Shown: positions 37,218-45,917 of the stretch, piece after piece
How positions within the stretch are numbered: the stretch's first letter is position 1
Layout of the letters: each line of letters begins with the position of its first letter
Assembly (NCBI GenBank): GCA_046541415.1
Contig: JBKHDI010000009.1
Location: 16,686-80,685, forward strand
Source: CAZOVB01 sp046541415
GTDB lineage: Bacteria; Planctomycetota; Phycisphaerae; SM23-33
DNA length: 64,000 nucleotides
Direction: 5' to 3'
Translations under genes and position numbers: made by a program
Notes under the pieces: generated by a model
Databases searched by the model: none
What the model saw: the letters and a program-made list of their open reading frames with translations, nothing else
What the model was told of the DNA's origin: nothing

Positions 37218-37810
37218 TTTTCACCTCGCATGGCTTCGACGGGGGGCATCTTGCTGGCCATCCAGGCAGGCACGGCCGCTCCGAACGTCGTCAGGAACAT
37301 GCCCACCATGAATACGCCCAGGATGTAGAGGGGAAGCATCAGCCAGCTGACCATGCCGAAAAAGGCCAGGCCGCTGTCGGCGATGCCCAGGATAAACGCG
37401 ATGATCAACCCGGCGACGATTCCCGCCCCTGCGCCGATCAGACCCAGCAGGGCCGACTCGGCCAGGACGCTGAGAAGCACGAGGCTGTCCAGGGCGCCGA
37501 GGCACTTGAACGTGCCGATCTCGCGAATCCGCTGGGTGACCGACATGAGCATCGCGTTGACGACGCCCGCGGCGGAGACCACCAGCGCCAGGGCGAGCAT
37601 CAGGCCCCAGCTCTGTCCTTCGGCGTCCTGGCTGGCCTGGCGGGGCGTGGCCAGCAGGTACATCATGAAGGCTGTCGCCGTCGTGATCGTCAGCCCTGTC
37701 AACATGCTGCGGCCGAGGCGCACTTTGATCGAGCTCATCGCCATCGCCCAGACAAGGCTGAAGCGGAGTTTCAGGTGCCCGATTTCCCATTCTGCGCGTT
37801 GCTGGGTCAT
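37214..37810 (-). CDS. Minimal FtsX-type ABC permease
   Basis: 198-residue inner-membrane permease of the FtsX family. Four membrane helices: about 37-53, 68-95, 110-145 and 155-180. The core motif MSVTQRIREIGTFKCLGA and the C-terminal PAWMASKMPPVEAMRG match the FtsX/MacB permease half. The large extracytoplasmic domain normally between TM1 and TM2 is reduced to about 15 residues (TPRQASQDAEGQSW), unlike MacB or LolC. It lies one base after the OPT-like gene and overlaps the ATPase gene. It may pair with the giant permease of the same cluster as a heterodimer; this is inference. Confidence 0.85.
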   Translation of the reverse strand: MTQQRAEWEIGHLKLRFSLVWAMAMSSIKVRLGRSMLTGLTITTATAFMMYLLATPRQASQDAEGQSWGLMLALALVVSAAGVVNAMLMSVTQRIREIGTFKCLGALDSLVLLSVLAESALLGLIGAGAGIVAGLIIAFILGIADSGLAFFGMVSWLMLPLYILGVFMVGMFLTTFGAAVPAWMASKMPPVEAMRGEK

Positions 37811-37811
37811 A

Positions 37812-39908
37812 TCAGTATCCGGTCCCTACCGAGACGTATAAGAAGTAAATCGCGATACTCAACATGCCGATCAGGCCCATGCCCGCCCCGAAACCGACCA
37901 TCAAGATCGGCGCGTAGCTCTGCCACTCCTTTCGGCCGAACTTCCGGGCCATCACGTAGCGTCCGATGCAGGCACCGGTGAAGGTCATAATCGCCATGTG
38001 CGGATAGGCGTTCAGCGAAGCGATGCCGCCGTAGAGGTACTGGGCGGAAATGCCCAGCGCCCCGAACAGCGAGAACAGGCCCACCGTCGCAGCCAGCACG
38101 CCGAGGATGATCTCCGGCTTGATCGACTGCATGAGCATCGACTGGCCCTCACGCATGCCCGAGGCCCAGACCGCCCGGATCTGGGCGAACTGCGGCCAGA
38201 ACTTCTGCACGTACGGGTAGCGGTCCGACGGGATCGGCCCGAGGCCCGAAATGTAGTTCCAGAAGATGAACGACGCGATCAGCATCAGCGGGAAGATCAG
38301 CAGCTCAGCCTTCATGATCGAAGTGAACTTCGTACGCGTCAGCTGACAGATACGCAGATTGTCGGCCATCTGCCCGAAGTTGTGGATCGGCAGCGGCGCG
38401 AACCAGATGTCTACGTACTTGTAGCCTGACATGTAGATGAAGGCTTCCTTGACATACGGAATGCCCGCGTGCTGCCCGGCGATACCGCTCATCCGGGCGT
38501 TGATGTACGTGTTGACCGGCGTCCAGACGAAGGCGAACAGGATCAGCCAGAAGACGGGAAACTGTTCCTCGGGCGGCAGGAACCCGCCGGTCTCGAAGTT
38601 GTAGTTGATCAGGTAGTGCGAGAGGAACACGAAGCCCACGGCCGAGCCGATCCAGACCCCCAGTGCCGCCCAGATCGGCGGGTCGCCTCGCTCGACATCT
38701 CGCTTGAGCAAGGCAGAGAGGTCCGCCCCGGGCGCCACTTCGCCCTCTTCCAGCGCCTTGGCGATTTCTTTCTTCCGCGTGCGGCTGAACTTGAAAATCG
38801 CCTTGAACAGGCCGTAAAACCCGACCACCGCGATCGCCAGGGCCGTGCCGATACCCACAGACAGGTAGATGTCCAGACTGTTGGCCACGTGCGTCTGAAT
38901 CGCGTCGTAGCCGGGCCTCCATTGCGTCAGGATACCGTTGGGATACAGCAGCAGCGGGTTGATGATCATCTGCGTGCTGACGGCGGTGATGAACCCGCCC
39001 AGCACGATCCGCCAGGGCAGGACGAATCCCATGAAGATCAATCCGAGGTTCAGGCTTATGCCGATCGTCCCGGCCGGGAGAATCGTCTCGAAGTTCTCCG
39101 TCAGGTCCAAAAACGGAATCGGGATCAGCTGCAGGGGTTGGTTGAAAAACGCCGTCGTCAACGTGGGTATGGCCACGTAGAACAGGCCGAACACCGCACC
39201 GCACATCACGCCGATGGCGAAGCAATACTGGCGGAAGCCCCGGTTGTTCTCGTCGTGGCTTCGTTCGGCCAGGGCGATGGCGCCTTCGGCATGAACGGGC
39301 GCCAGCGGGAACGGAAGCTTCTCGGCGTCGGCGGTGACTTTATAGGCCAAAAACCCCAGCGAGAGCATGGTCAGCTTGCTCAGCAGCATGCCCCCGACGG
39401 TTACGGCGATGACGGGCCACCAGGCCTCGTTGACGAAGTTGGAGTAGACAGCCTCGGCGTGCGGGGCGGCCCACTCGGGCATTTCCTGTGCGATTCCGAA
39501 GTTATGGAATGCCTCGGAGGTCTTCAGATAGCGGTTCCAGACCATCATCGAGAAGACGCCGCCGCCCAGGGCCAGGCCGCCGGAAATGTGCGACAGGTGG
39601 CTGACGGTGTACTTCAGCAGGTAGAGTTCCTGCTTACGCAACACCAGGAAGCTGCGCCGGGCCAGTTCGACGAAGAGGATGATCGTGACCCATTCGGCGG
39701 CGGTTCCCAGGTCCTGACCGATCATCAGGCCCATGAAGATCACGCCGGGCAGCATGACGAAGGCTACGAAGAACGCGCCCAGGACCGTCCGCCAAGTGAA
39801 ACCGTTCTCGTACGGTTCGCTCTGGATCGCCTCGATCGAGAAGGCCGCGTCGTAGAACTTGTCCTTCTTCTTGGGCTGTTGGGGTTGGTTGTCTCTTGGC
39901 TCGCCCAT
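37812..39908 (-). CDS. Large polytopic OPT/DUF6785-like membrane protein B
   Basis: 698-residue inner-membrane protein with about 14 hydrophobic segments. A soluble, Lys-rich N-terminus (DNQPQQPKKKDKFYDAAFS) precedes the first helix at about 40. The pattern, including FPLAPVHAEGAIAL, YVKEAFIYMSGYKYVDIWFAPLP and the long re-entrant stretches, recalls oligopeptide-transporter (OPT) relatives and the planctomycete DUF6785 proteins; transport of peptide-like or other solutes is only suggested. The start ATG follows the giant-permease stop directly, with AGGAG a little upstream. Next downstream is the small FtsX gene. Similar in type to the 961-residue protein at 45918. Confidence 0.65.
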   Translation of the reverse strand: MGEPRDNQPQQPKKKDKFYDAAFSIEAIQSEPYENGFTWRTVLGAFFVAFVMLPGVIFMGLMIGQDLGTAAEWVTIILFVELARRSFLVLRKQELYLLKYTVSHLSHISGGLALGGGVFSMMVWNRYLKTSEAFHNFGIAQEMPEWAAPHAEAVYSNFVNEAWWPVIAVTVGGMLLSKLTMLSLGFLAYKVTADAEKLPFPLAPVHAEGAIALAERSHDENNRGFRQYCFAIGVMCGAVFGLFYVAIPTLTTAFFNQPLQLIPIPFLDLTENFETILPAGTIGISLNLGLIFMGFVLPWRIVLGGFITAVSTQMIINPLLLYPNGILTQWRPGYDAIQTHVANSLDIYLSVGIGTALAIAVVGFYGLFKAIFKFSRTRKKEIAKALEEGEVAPGADLSALLKRDVERGDPPIWAALGVWIGSAVGFVFLSHYLINYNFETGGFLPPEEQFPVFWLILFAFVWTPVNTYINARMSGIAGQHAGIPYVKEAFIYMSGYKYVDIWFAPLPIHNFGQMADNLRICQLTRTKFTSIMKAELLIFPLMLIASFIFWNYISGLGPIPSDRYPYVQKFWPQFAQIRAVWASGMREGQSMLMQSIKPEIILGVLAATVGLFSLFGALGISAQYLYGGIASLNAYPHMAIMTFTGACIGRYVMARKFGRKEWQSYAPILMVGFGAGMGLIGMLSIAIYFLYVSVGTGY

Positions 39909-42900
39909 TTACGCAGTGGTCTCCTGAGGTTCGCGGGCCTGGTTCTTGAACAGATCGGCACCTAGTTCGATGTAGGCCTCGCGAGAGGCGTTGTCGAGAT
40001 TTCTCCAGAGCAGGAACTGCCTGCGGACCAGGTCCATGAACCCGTAGTTGGTCCGCATCCAGGCATCTTCCGTGCCGCTCTGGCGGTGCAGGTGGATGTT
40101 GACTTTAAACACGCCTTCGTTCTCGGTGGGCATGACCCGGAGGGTCAAGATCTGGGCGACGTCCAGGTCGTAGGGCGCCAGCCACATGTGCGCCGAGATC
40201 TTCAGCGCCTCGACCGGCTCGTGTTCCATCGACAACTGGATTTCGCGACAGTTGAAGTCCGAGCTGGCCGGGTCTGAGTGGTTGTAAAGGAACTGGCGGA
40301 AGAAGGCGGTCATCCCCACGCCGTTGCCGCGGGTGAGGGTAAAGGGCAGGTCGAAGCTGATTTCCCCGGCCTCGGTGGGCTCGGGAAGCTCCCAGTTTGC
40401 CATGCCGGACGGGGCGGCCATCGCCGCCGCCCTGCGGGCGGGGATCAGCGTCGCAAGCAGCACGACCACGCCCGTGCCCATCGCCAGGGCCATCGAAGAC
40501 AGCGACGTGAAGTTGAACGACAGGCCGGCCAGGAAGGTCGGGTCGCTCTGGTGGACCCAGCGGACGATGTTGGCAAAGAGCAGCCCGCCGAAGGTACCCA
40601 GCACGATGCCCAGGATCGAGAAGACCAGCGATTCGCTGAGCAGCAGGAAGCTGATCTGTCCCGGGCTCAGGCCGATCGCACCGAGCATGCCCACCTCGCC
40701 CTTGCGCTCGTCGACGTTGGCGAGCATGGTGTTCAGTACGATCAGCACGCAGAGGATCACGGGCACGAGGATCTTGGCCAGCCCGCCGACGGATCGCTGG
40801 GTCAGCGTGGTAATCATCGCCATCTGTCCCCCCACGTTGCCGAACATCGTCCGGTTGATCCGCAGGGCCAGGTCGCGGCGGAACCGGTCGGTGTCGTCGC
40901 CGGGAATGGTGATCTCCATGCCCGCTTCGAGGTCCTCGGCCGAGCTGAGCGATTCGTTGGCATCGAGAATCCTGCCAGCCTGGAGGTCCGTGCCCATGTG
41001 CTCGCGGGCCAGGGACTCCAGCGTATCGCCCGGCTGGACGGTGACGGTCTTGTCCTGGCGGAATCGAATCGCCAGGCTGCGGGCCTTGATCTGGGCCTCG
41101 TCCTTGGCGGCCATGGGAACGATCATCAGGCGCGACCAGTCCAGGTGATAGCTGGGCTGTTCGTTGGCCACGTCGCCCGATCCGACCGACGGGGTAATCC
41201 CGCTTTGCATGAAGTCCACTACGGCCAGGCTCTTGCCGTTCAGGTCGCGCATGCGGTTTGCCTCGTAGGTATCCAGGATGCCCACCACGCGCCACAGCCG
41301 CCCCTGCCCGCCGGCGCGGACGACGGGCAACTGGTCCATCGGCCGACGGTTGCCCTGCTCGTCGAAGATCATCTCTTCGGTGATTCCCAGTCTCTCGGCC
41401 GCGTTGTCGGGCAGGATGGTCACGTCCCGGTCGCCCGGCTGGAACCAGGCGTTGTTGGTGACCGCCTGGTTCAGGCCCGAAAACCGCGTCTCGATCGGCT
41501 CGAAGCCCATGATCGCCGTGAGCGTATCTTCGCGGGGTTTGCTGGCCCCCTCGGGCTGGTAGCGGACCTTGACCTGGTTGACGCCCTCGCGAGCGAGGTT
41601 GTTGCCCCCCTCGACCTGGATGTAGAAGCCGCGGGTGGCAATTTCGTACTGGCTGCCGAACTCGCTGCGGATGGCGGAGATGAAGGTTTCTTTCATCTCG
41701 GCCCACTGGTACTCGCGGAAGAGCACGCCCTTGTACTGGGGCTCGATCGGCTCGGGGGTAGTAACGCCCTCGCGTTCGACGACCGGGTCGAGTTCGATCG
41801 GGCGCATGCCCAGCTCGTCCGATCCGCTGACCGAGACGAAGCAGACGATCGAGAAGGTCAGCACGGTGACGGTAAAGACCGTCAGGAACGTCCGGGCAGG
41901 ACGCTTCTTGAGGTTCGAGACGCCCATCGACAGGGCCGTGCCAAGCGAACTGGCCAGGGAGATCTCCTCGGACTCGACCTCCCCGCCGGCCATGCGGGCA
42001 CGACGGACCAGGACCTCGAATCGCTGGTAGGAGATGATCAACACAATCGAGGCCATCAAGATCATCGTAAAGGCGATCATCACGATGAACGGCGAGACGG
42101 AGATCTTGAAGGCCGGATGGAAGTAGTTCAGGAACGTCGTGCCGAGGATGAAGATAATCACCGTCCCGGCCAGTCGTCCGAGAATGCTCTTCCTGCCGAT
42201 AACGAGTCTTTCGAGGAAGACGCTGGCCGGCAGGAGCAAGGCCATCAGGACGACGACGGAGAAGACGGCCTCGCGACCGAGGGCCTTGATCCGGGCGTAG
42301 GCCTTGGCCAGGATTCCCCAGCTCTCGCGGGCCTTGCCGATGGCGGCCTGGTGGTCCAGTTCATCCTGTGCTTCCAAGGCCAGTTTGTACTTCGCAGCCC
42401 CGCGGTCGACGGCGTTGCCGACCGAGCGATCGGTGATCCCGTGATCTTCGTACAGCTTCCGGGGCCTCTGGGTCAGTTCCAACGTGTCACCGGCGACCAG
42501 CAGGGGCGTGTAGGGCAGGGTCAGGTTGCGATCCTGCTTGCCGGGACCGACCGGATAGCCGATGCCCTTGCGGGTCTTCTCATCGCGGTCGGTGATCTGG
42601 CCGACCAGGAGCATCTTGTCTTCCTTGCCCTCCCTGGCCAGCACGCGGACGCGGCGGCCCGGACGGGAGTAGATCACCAGCGACTGGATGTCCACCTCCT
42701 GGTAATCCTGACCGGCCGCATCGATGGCGTAGTGGTCGGGCGCGCCGTTCTTGCGGTAGTCCTGCAGGCGGATCTCGCCGGTGTTACTGCCCAACTGGAC
42801 GTAATCCCGCGGGTCGGCGCCCGGGAAGATCACCTTCGGGTACAGTTCGGTCATGATCAACCGGTGATCGAGGATCTCTCCACCGGCGATGTCGAACTCC

Positions 42901-45896
42901 TTCTTGACGCTCTGCGAACCGACGCGGGCCTCGTTGACCGCCATGTCGAACAGGCCGCTTTCCGGATCCAGCCGGTAGGAGAAGATCGCCCAGCTCGGGT
43001 TGGACCGCGCCTTGTCTTCCAGCGGCAGGCGGTAGAAACCGTTCAGCGGTGCGATCACCAGCGCCCCGCGACGCGTGCCGCGGAACGTGGAGGAGTTGTA
43101 CTTGTTCGCCGCCTCTTTTCTCAGGGCAGGATAGTACACCAGTGCCCCGGCGACCGGGTCGGTCGCCTCGATGCCGCTTCGCATGTTGAACTGCGTAACC
43201 TTGCCCTCGACCACGCCCAGCTGGGGCTTCTTCTTGATCCGGGCGGGAGGCATGGAATCCGGCGCGAATTCCAGACCGTGACGGAGGACCGTCAGCAGGT
43301 TCCTGCCCTGGATGGACAGGTTCTGGAAGTTCGTATTTTCTACGGTATCCCGCGGCGTGTCGAGTTTCTCGGCCACGTCGTTCTGCGTCCAGAAAGGCCG
43401 CGACGCAACCTCCGCTGCCACCCAGAACTCCGGAAACGCCACCGCGCCATCGGTCTTGATCACCGGGTGTGCGACCGAGTCGGCAGCGACCAAAAAGCCC
43501 CAGTCTTCGCTCCAGCCGACCTGTACGGACGCAAAGGCCAGGACCTTCTGGTACCGCTCCAACAGTTTGTCCGCATCGAGATGCGAGGGGTTGGACTTGC
43601 GGAAATTGTTCATCGAGTCGATTCCCATCGAGGCCGAACCGTCCGTCAGATCCAGCAGCCAGCCCAGAACCGGGGTCTTGCTGTCCAGACCCTGGCCCGG
43701 ATGCAGCCGATCCATGACCTTTCGGGCCAGCTCGATGTTGTTCTCGCGCAGATTGTTCTGCTGGCGGGTCTGGGCCAGTTCGGTGCTCATCCGAGCCCGC
43801 AGGCGGCGGATGGTCAACAGGGGCAGGTCGACGTCGGGACCATCCTGCTGGGGCAGCTTCTCCAAAAACTCCCGGCAACGCTGGGTCCAGTCCAGCAAGC
43901 GGTTGTCCAGCGTCTGGTCGCGCATCTGGGCCAGGGGCATGACGATGTTCTCGGTGATCCTGTCGATCTCGTCGTAGATCTCATCGGTCTGCTTGTCGGC
44001 CTGGGCCTGGTCGATCTGCCCTTCGTCGACGGCCAGGTCGATCTCGTTGATCCGGCTGCGGCGGTCCTTCTGTTCTTCCGAAATCTCCGCCAGTTGCTTT
44101 TCCACACGCGTCCGCAGCCAGCGGCTGGCCAGCCACCGGGCGGTGTCGTCGTTCAGCGGTTCGGACCAGTCGGTCTCAAGCCACTGGTGGGCTTCCTCGT
44201 ACCGTTCGAGGGTGGGGTCTTCTTCCCAGCGGGTTCCGGCGAAACTCTGGAGACTCTTGGGCACCAGGTAGAGCACGGCGAAGCTTACGCCGACGATCGC
44301 GGCGATCAGGCCCGCCTTGGGCAGTCTCTGGGACATCGGCCGCGGCTGGCCCTTCTCCCGCTTGCCCGTAACCACCAGGTACACGCCTCCGCCGAGAAGA
44401 CCGGCGAGCAGGAACGTGATCACCGCCACCTGGGCTACGTTACCCCAGTCGACCGTCTTGGAACGGACAGTTTTGCCGAACTCGCCCTTGGCCAGCAGGA
44501 CGTATTCGGCAAAACCCTTGCTGGTTCGTCCGCCGAGGTGTTCGGCGTCGAGGAAGGCAAAGACCATGCCCTTGCGACGCACCACACCTTCGCCCTCGGC
44601 CAGGTGTCGCATCGTGGCCAATGCGATCGCCAGGTTCGAGGCCACCTTCGCCCCGTGGGGCGCTTCGGGGACCGAACTGACCGAGTCGATGGGCACGGAG
44701 ATCAGCACCGATTCTTCCAGATTGGGAATCGTCAGTCTCTGCCCTGCCCGGAGGGGCAGGACCAGCTTTGACCCTTCGGAACTGTTCGCCTGGACGACCG
44801 CCTCTGCCGGCAGGCCGAACTCGGTCGCCAGCCGCGAGAGCAGATCGTTCTCCGCCACTTCGTACGTCTTGTCCTGTCCCGGGATGTCCAGCTTGGTTCC
44901 CTTGTCCGGAATCGTGCCGGGCTCGAGCTTGTTCAGCTCGAGCAGTTCATCCAGCGAAACGCCGTGCTGGAGGGCGATACGCTCCAGCAGTTCGTCCTGG
45001 CCGACGGTGTATCGAACCGGTTCGGTCGGTGGGAGGTAGGCGAACAGGCTGCGGAAGGGTCTTTCTTCGTAGACGTTGCCCCCCCGGAGCTTGCAGGACT
45101 TGCCCGGCAGGATCTTCGTCGGATCGGCCGGGTCGCGCTGCATGGCGAACTGCTTGAGCTTCTCGCCCTGCTCGGCGGTAACGTAGAAGCGCGGCATGGG
45201 TACGGGGGTGTTGCAAAACCAGTTCTCAGCCGTCCTGCGGGTGAGGATGTCTCCCTCGATGGCGATTGCAGCCTTGGCACCCAGCGAGAAGAGCCGATCC
45301 CACGCCCTGCCGGCCTCGAAGTCCATCAGGACGATCGCGCCGGTCAAGTCCAGGCCCCGCAGTTCCTTCCAGTCGCCCTTTCCGACGTAGATCAGCGGGC
45401 CGGTGAACCCCTCAGCCGGGGCCAGCGTCGGTAGCGCGCCGTTCGGCCAGAAGGGAAGCACCTCGAACTGCCGGCCTTCGACTTCCAGCAGCGAGCCCTG
45501 CTTCCACGAGGGGATCTGCTCTGCCTGTTCGGACAGTTCGACGGCGACGGGCACGGGCACGTTGCCCATGTAGGTCCCGATCGGCTCGACGCCCGGGGTC
45601 TGGGCGATTTGATCCATCAGGTACCGGTGGATCGGGGCGTAGCCTTCCTCGTCGTGCTGCCGGGCCCCGATGAACAGCGAACCGAGCGAGAGGATCTTCT
45701 CGGTCTGGGCCCGCAGACTCTCGGGTCGAGTTACCTGGGCGATCTGCTCCAGCGAGCCGGTTTCCATGACGCGCAGGCCTTCCAGGGCCCGCTTGTCGGC
45801 CAGCGAGAGCTTGCGGAACAGTTCCTGGTTTCGTGGACCGGCCTGGGCAACAGCGGCCAGGGCGGCGATTGCGAATATGGCGAGTCGTTTCAACAC
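39909..45896 (-). CDS. Giant permease: PA/M28-like, LysM repeats and FtsX core
   Basis: 1995-residue envelope protein. Signal peptide 1-19; PA-like domain (about 140-265); two LysM-like repeats (about 295-340, YTVGQDELLERIALQHGVSL; about 345-393, YEVAENDLLSRLATEFGLP); a degenerate M28-like stretch (about 393-480, FAFLDAEHLGG); membrane helices at about 483-507 and 530-550; a coiled-coil/charged region (about 590-740); a beta-rich region; membrane helices near 1200-1290; then the FtsX/MacB permease from about 1310 (NLKKRPARTFLTVFTVTVL) with its extracytoplasmic domain, which contains a third LysM (about 1612-1665, VTVQPGDTLESLAREHMG), and terminal helices about 1700-1840. A 140-residue tail follows. 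Start is GTG with AGGAG ten bases upstream. Middle gene of the cluster; substrate unknown. Confidence 0.85.
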   Translation of the reverse strand: MLKRLAIFAIAALAAVAQAGPRNQELFRKLSLADKRALEGLRVMETGSLEQIAQVTRPESLRAQTEKILSLGSLFIGARQHDEEGYAPIHRYLMDQIAQTPGVEPIGTYMGNVPVPVAVELSEQAEQIPSWKQGSLLEVEGRQFEVLPFWPNGALPTLAPAEGFTGPLIYVGKGDWKELRGLDLTGAIVLMDFEAGRAWDRLFSLGAKAAIAIEGDILTRRTAENWFCNTPVPMPRFYVTAEQGEKLKQFAMQRDPADPTKILPGKSCKLRGGNVYEERPFRSLFAYLPPTEPVRYTVGQDELLERIALQHGVSLDELLELNKLEPGTIPDKGTKLDIPGQDKTYEVAENDLLSRLATEFGLPAEAVVQANSSEGSKLVLPLRAGQRLTIPNLEESVLISVPIDSVSSVPEAPHGAKVASNLAIALATMRHLAEGEGVVRRKGMVFAFLDAEHLGGRTSKGFAEYVLLAKGEFGKTVRSKTVDWGNVAQVAVITFLLAGLLGGGVYLVVTGKREKGQPRPMSQRLPKAGLIAAIVGVSFAVLYLVPKSLQSFAGTRWEEDPTLERYEEAHQWLETDWSEPLNDDTARWLASRWLRTRVEKQLAEISEEQKDRRSRINEIDLAVDEGQIDQAQADKQTDEIYDEIDRITENIVMPLAQMRDQTLDNRLLDWTQRCREFLEKLPQQDGPDVDLPLLTIRRLRARMSTELAQTRQQNNLRENNIELARKVMDRLHPGQGLDSKTPVLGWLLDLTDGSASMGIDSMNNFRKSNPSHLDADKLLERYQKVLAFASVQVGWSEDWGFLVAADSVAHPVIKTDGAVAFPEFWVAAEVASRPFWTQNDVAEKLDTPRDTVENTNFQNLSIQGRNLLTVLRHGLEFAPDSMPPARIKKKPQLGVVEGKVTQFNMRSGIEATDPVAGALVYYPALRKEAANKYNSSTFRGTRRGALVIAPLNGFYRLPLEDKARSNPSWAIFSYRLDPESGLFDMAVNEARVGSQSVKKEFDIAGGEILDHRLIMTELYPKVIFPGADPRDYVQLGSNTGEIRLQDYRKNGAPDHYAIDAAGQDYQEVDIQSLVIYSRPGRRVRVLAREGKEDKMLLVGQITDRDEKTRKGIGYPVGPGKQDRNLTLPYTPLLVAGDTLELTQRPRKLYEDHGITDRSVGNAVDRGAAKYKLALEAQDELDHQAAIGKARESWGILAKAYARIKALGREAVFSVVVLMALLLPASVFLERLVIGRKSILGRLAGTVIIFILGTTFLNYFHPAFKISVSPFIVMIAFTMILMASIVLIISYQRFEVLVRRARMAGGEVESEEISLASSLGTALSMGVSNLKKRPARTFLTVFTVTVLTFSIVCFVSVSGSDELGMRPIELDPVVEREGVTTPEPIEPQYKGVLFREYQWAEMKETFISAIRSEFGSQYEIATRGFYIQVEGGNNLAREGVNQVKVRYQPEGASKPREDTLTAIMGFEPIETRFSGLNQAVTNNAWFQPGDRDVTILPDNAAERLGITEEMIFDEQGNRRPMDQLPVVRAGGQGRLWRVVGILDTYEANRMRDLNGKSLAVVDFMQSGITPSVGSGDVANEQPSYHLDWSRLMIVPMAAKDEAQIKARSLAIRFRQDKTVTVQPGDTLESLAREHMGTDLQAGRILDANESLSSAEDLEAGMEITIPGDDTDRFRRDLALRINRTMFGNVGGQMAMITTLTQRSVGGLAKILVPVILCVLIVLNTMLANVDERKGEVGMLGAIGLSPGQISFLLLSESLVFSILGIVLGTFGGLLFANIVRWVHQSDPTFLAGLSFNFTSLSSMALAMGTGVVVLLATLIPARRAAAMAAPSGMANWELPEPTEAGEISFDLPFTLTRGNGVGMTAFFRQFLYNHSDPASSDFNCREIQLSMEHEPVEALKISAHMWLAPYDLDVAQILTLRVMPTENEGVFKVNIHLHRQSGTEDAWMRTNYGFMDLVRRQFLLWRNLDNASREAYIELGADLFKNQAREPQETTA

Positions 45897-45917
45897 GACG
45901 TCACACTCCTGTGACTA

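Noticed and set aside
40278..44771. 1497-codon plus-strand open frame
   Set aside because: It is the shadow of the giant permease gene on the other strand; the translation is His/Asp/Gln/Arg-rich, without domains, membrane segments or a ribosome-binding site. Long antisense frames are expected in G+C-rich genes.
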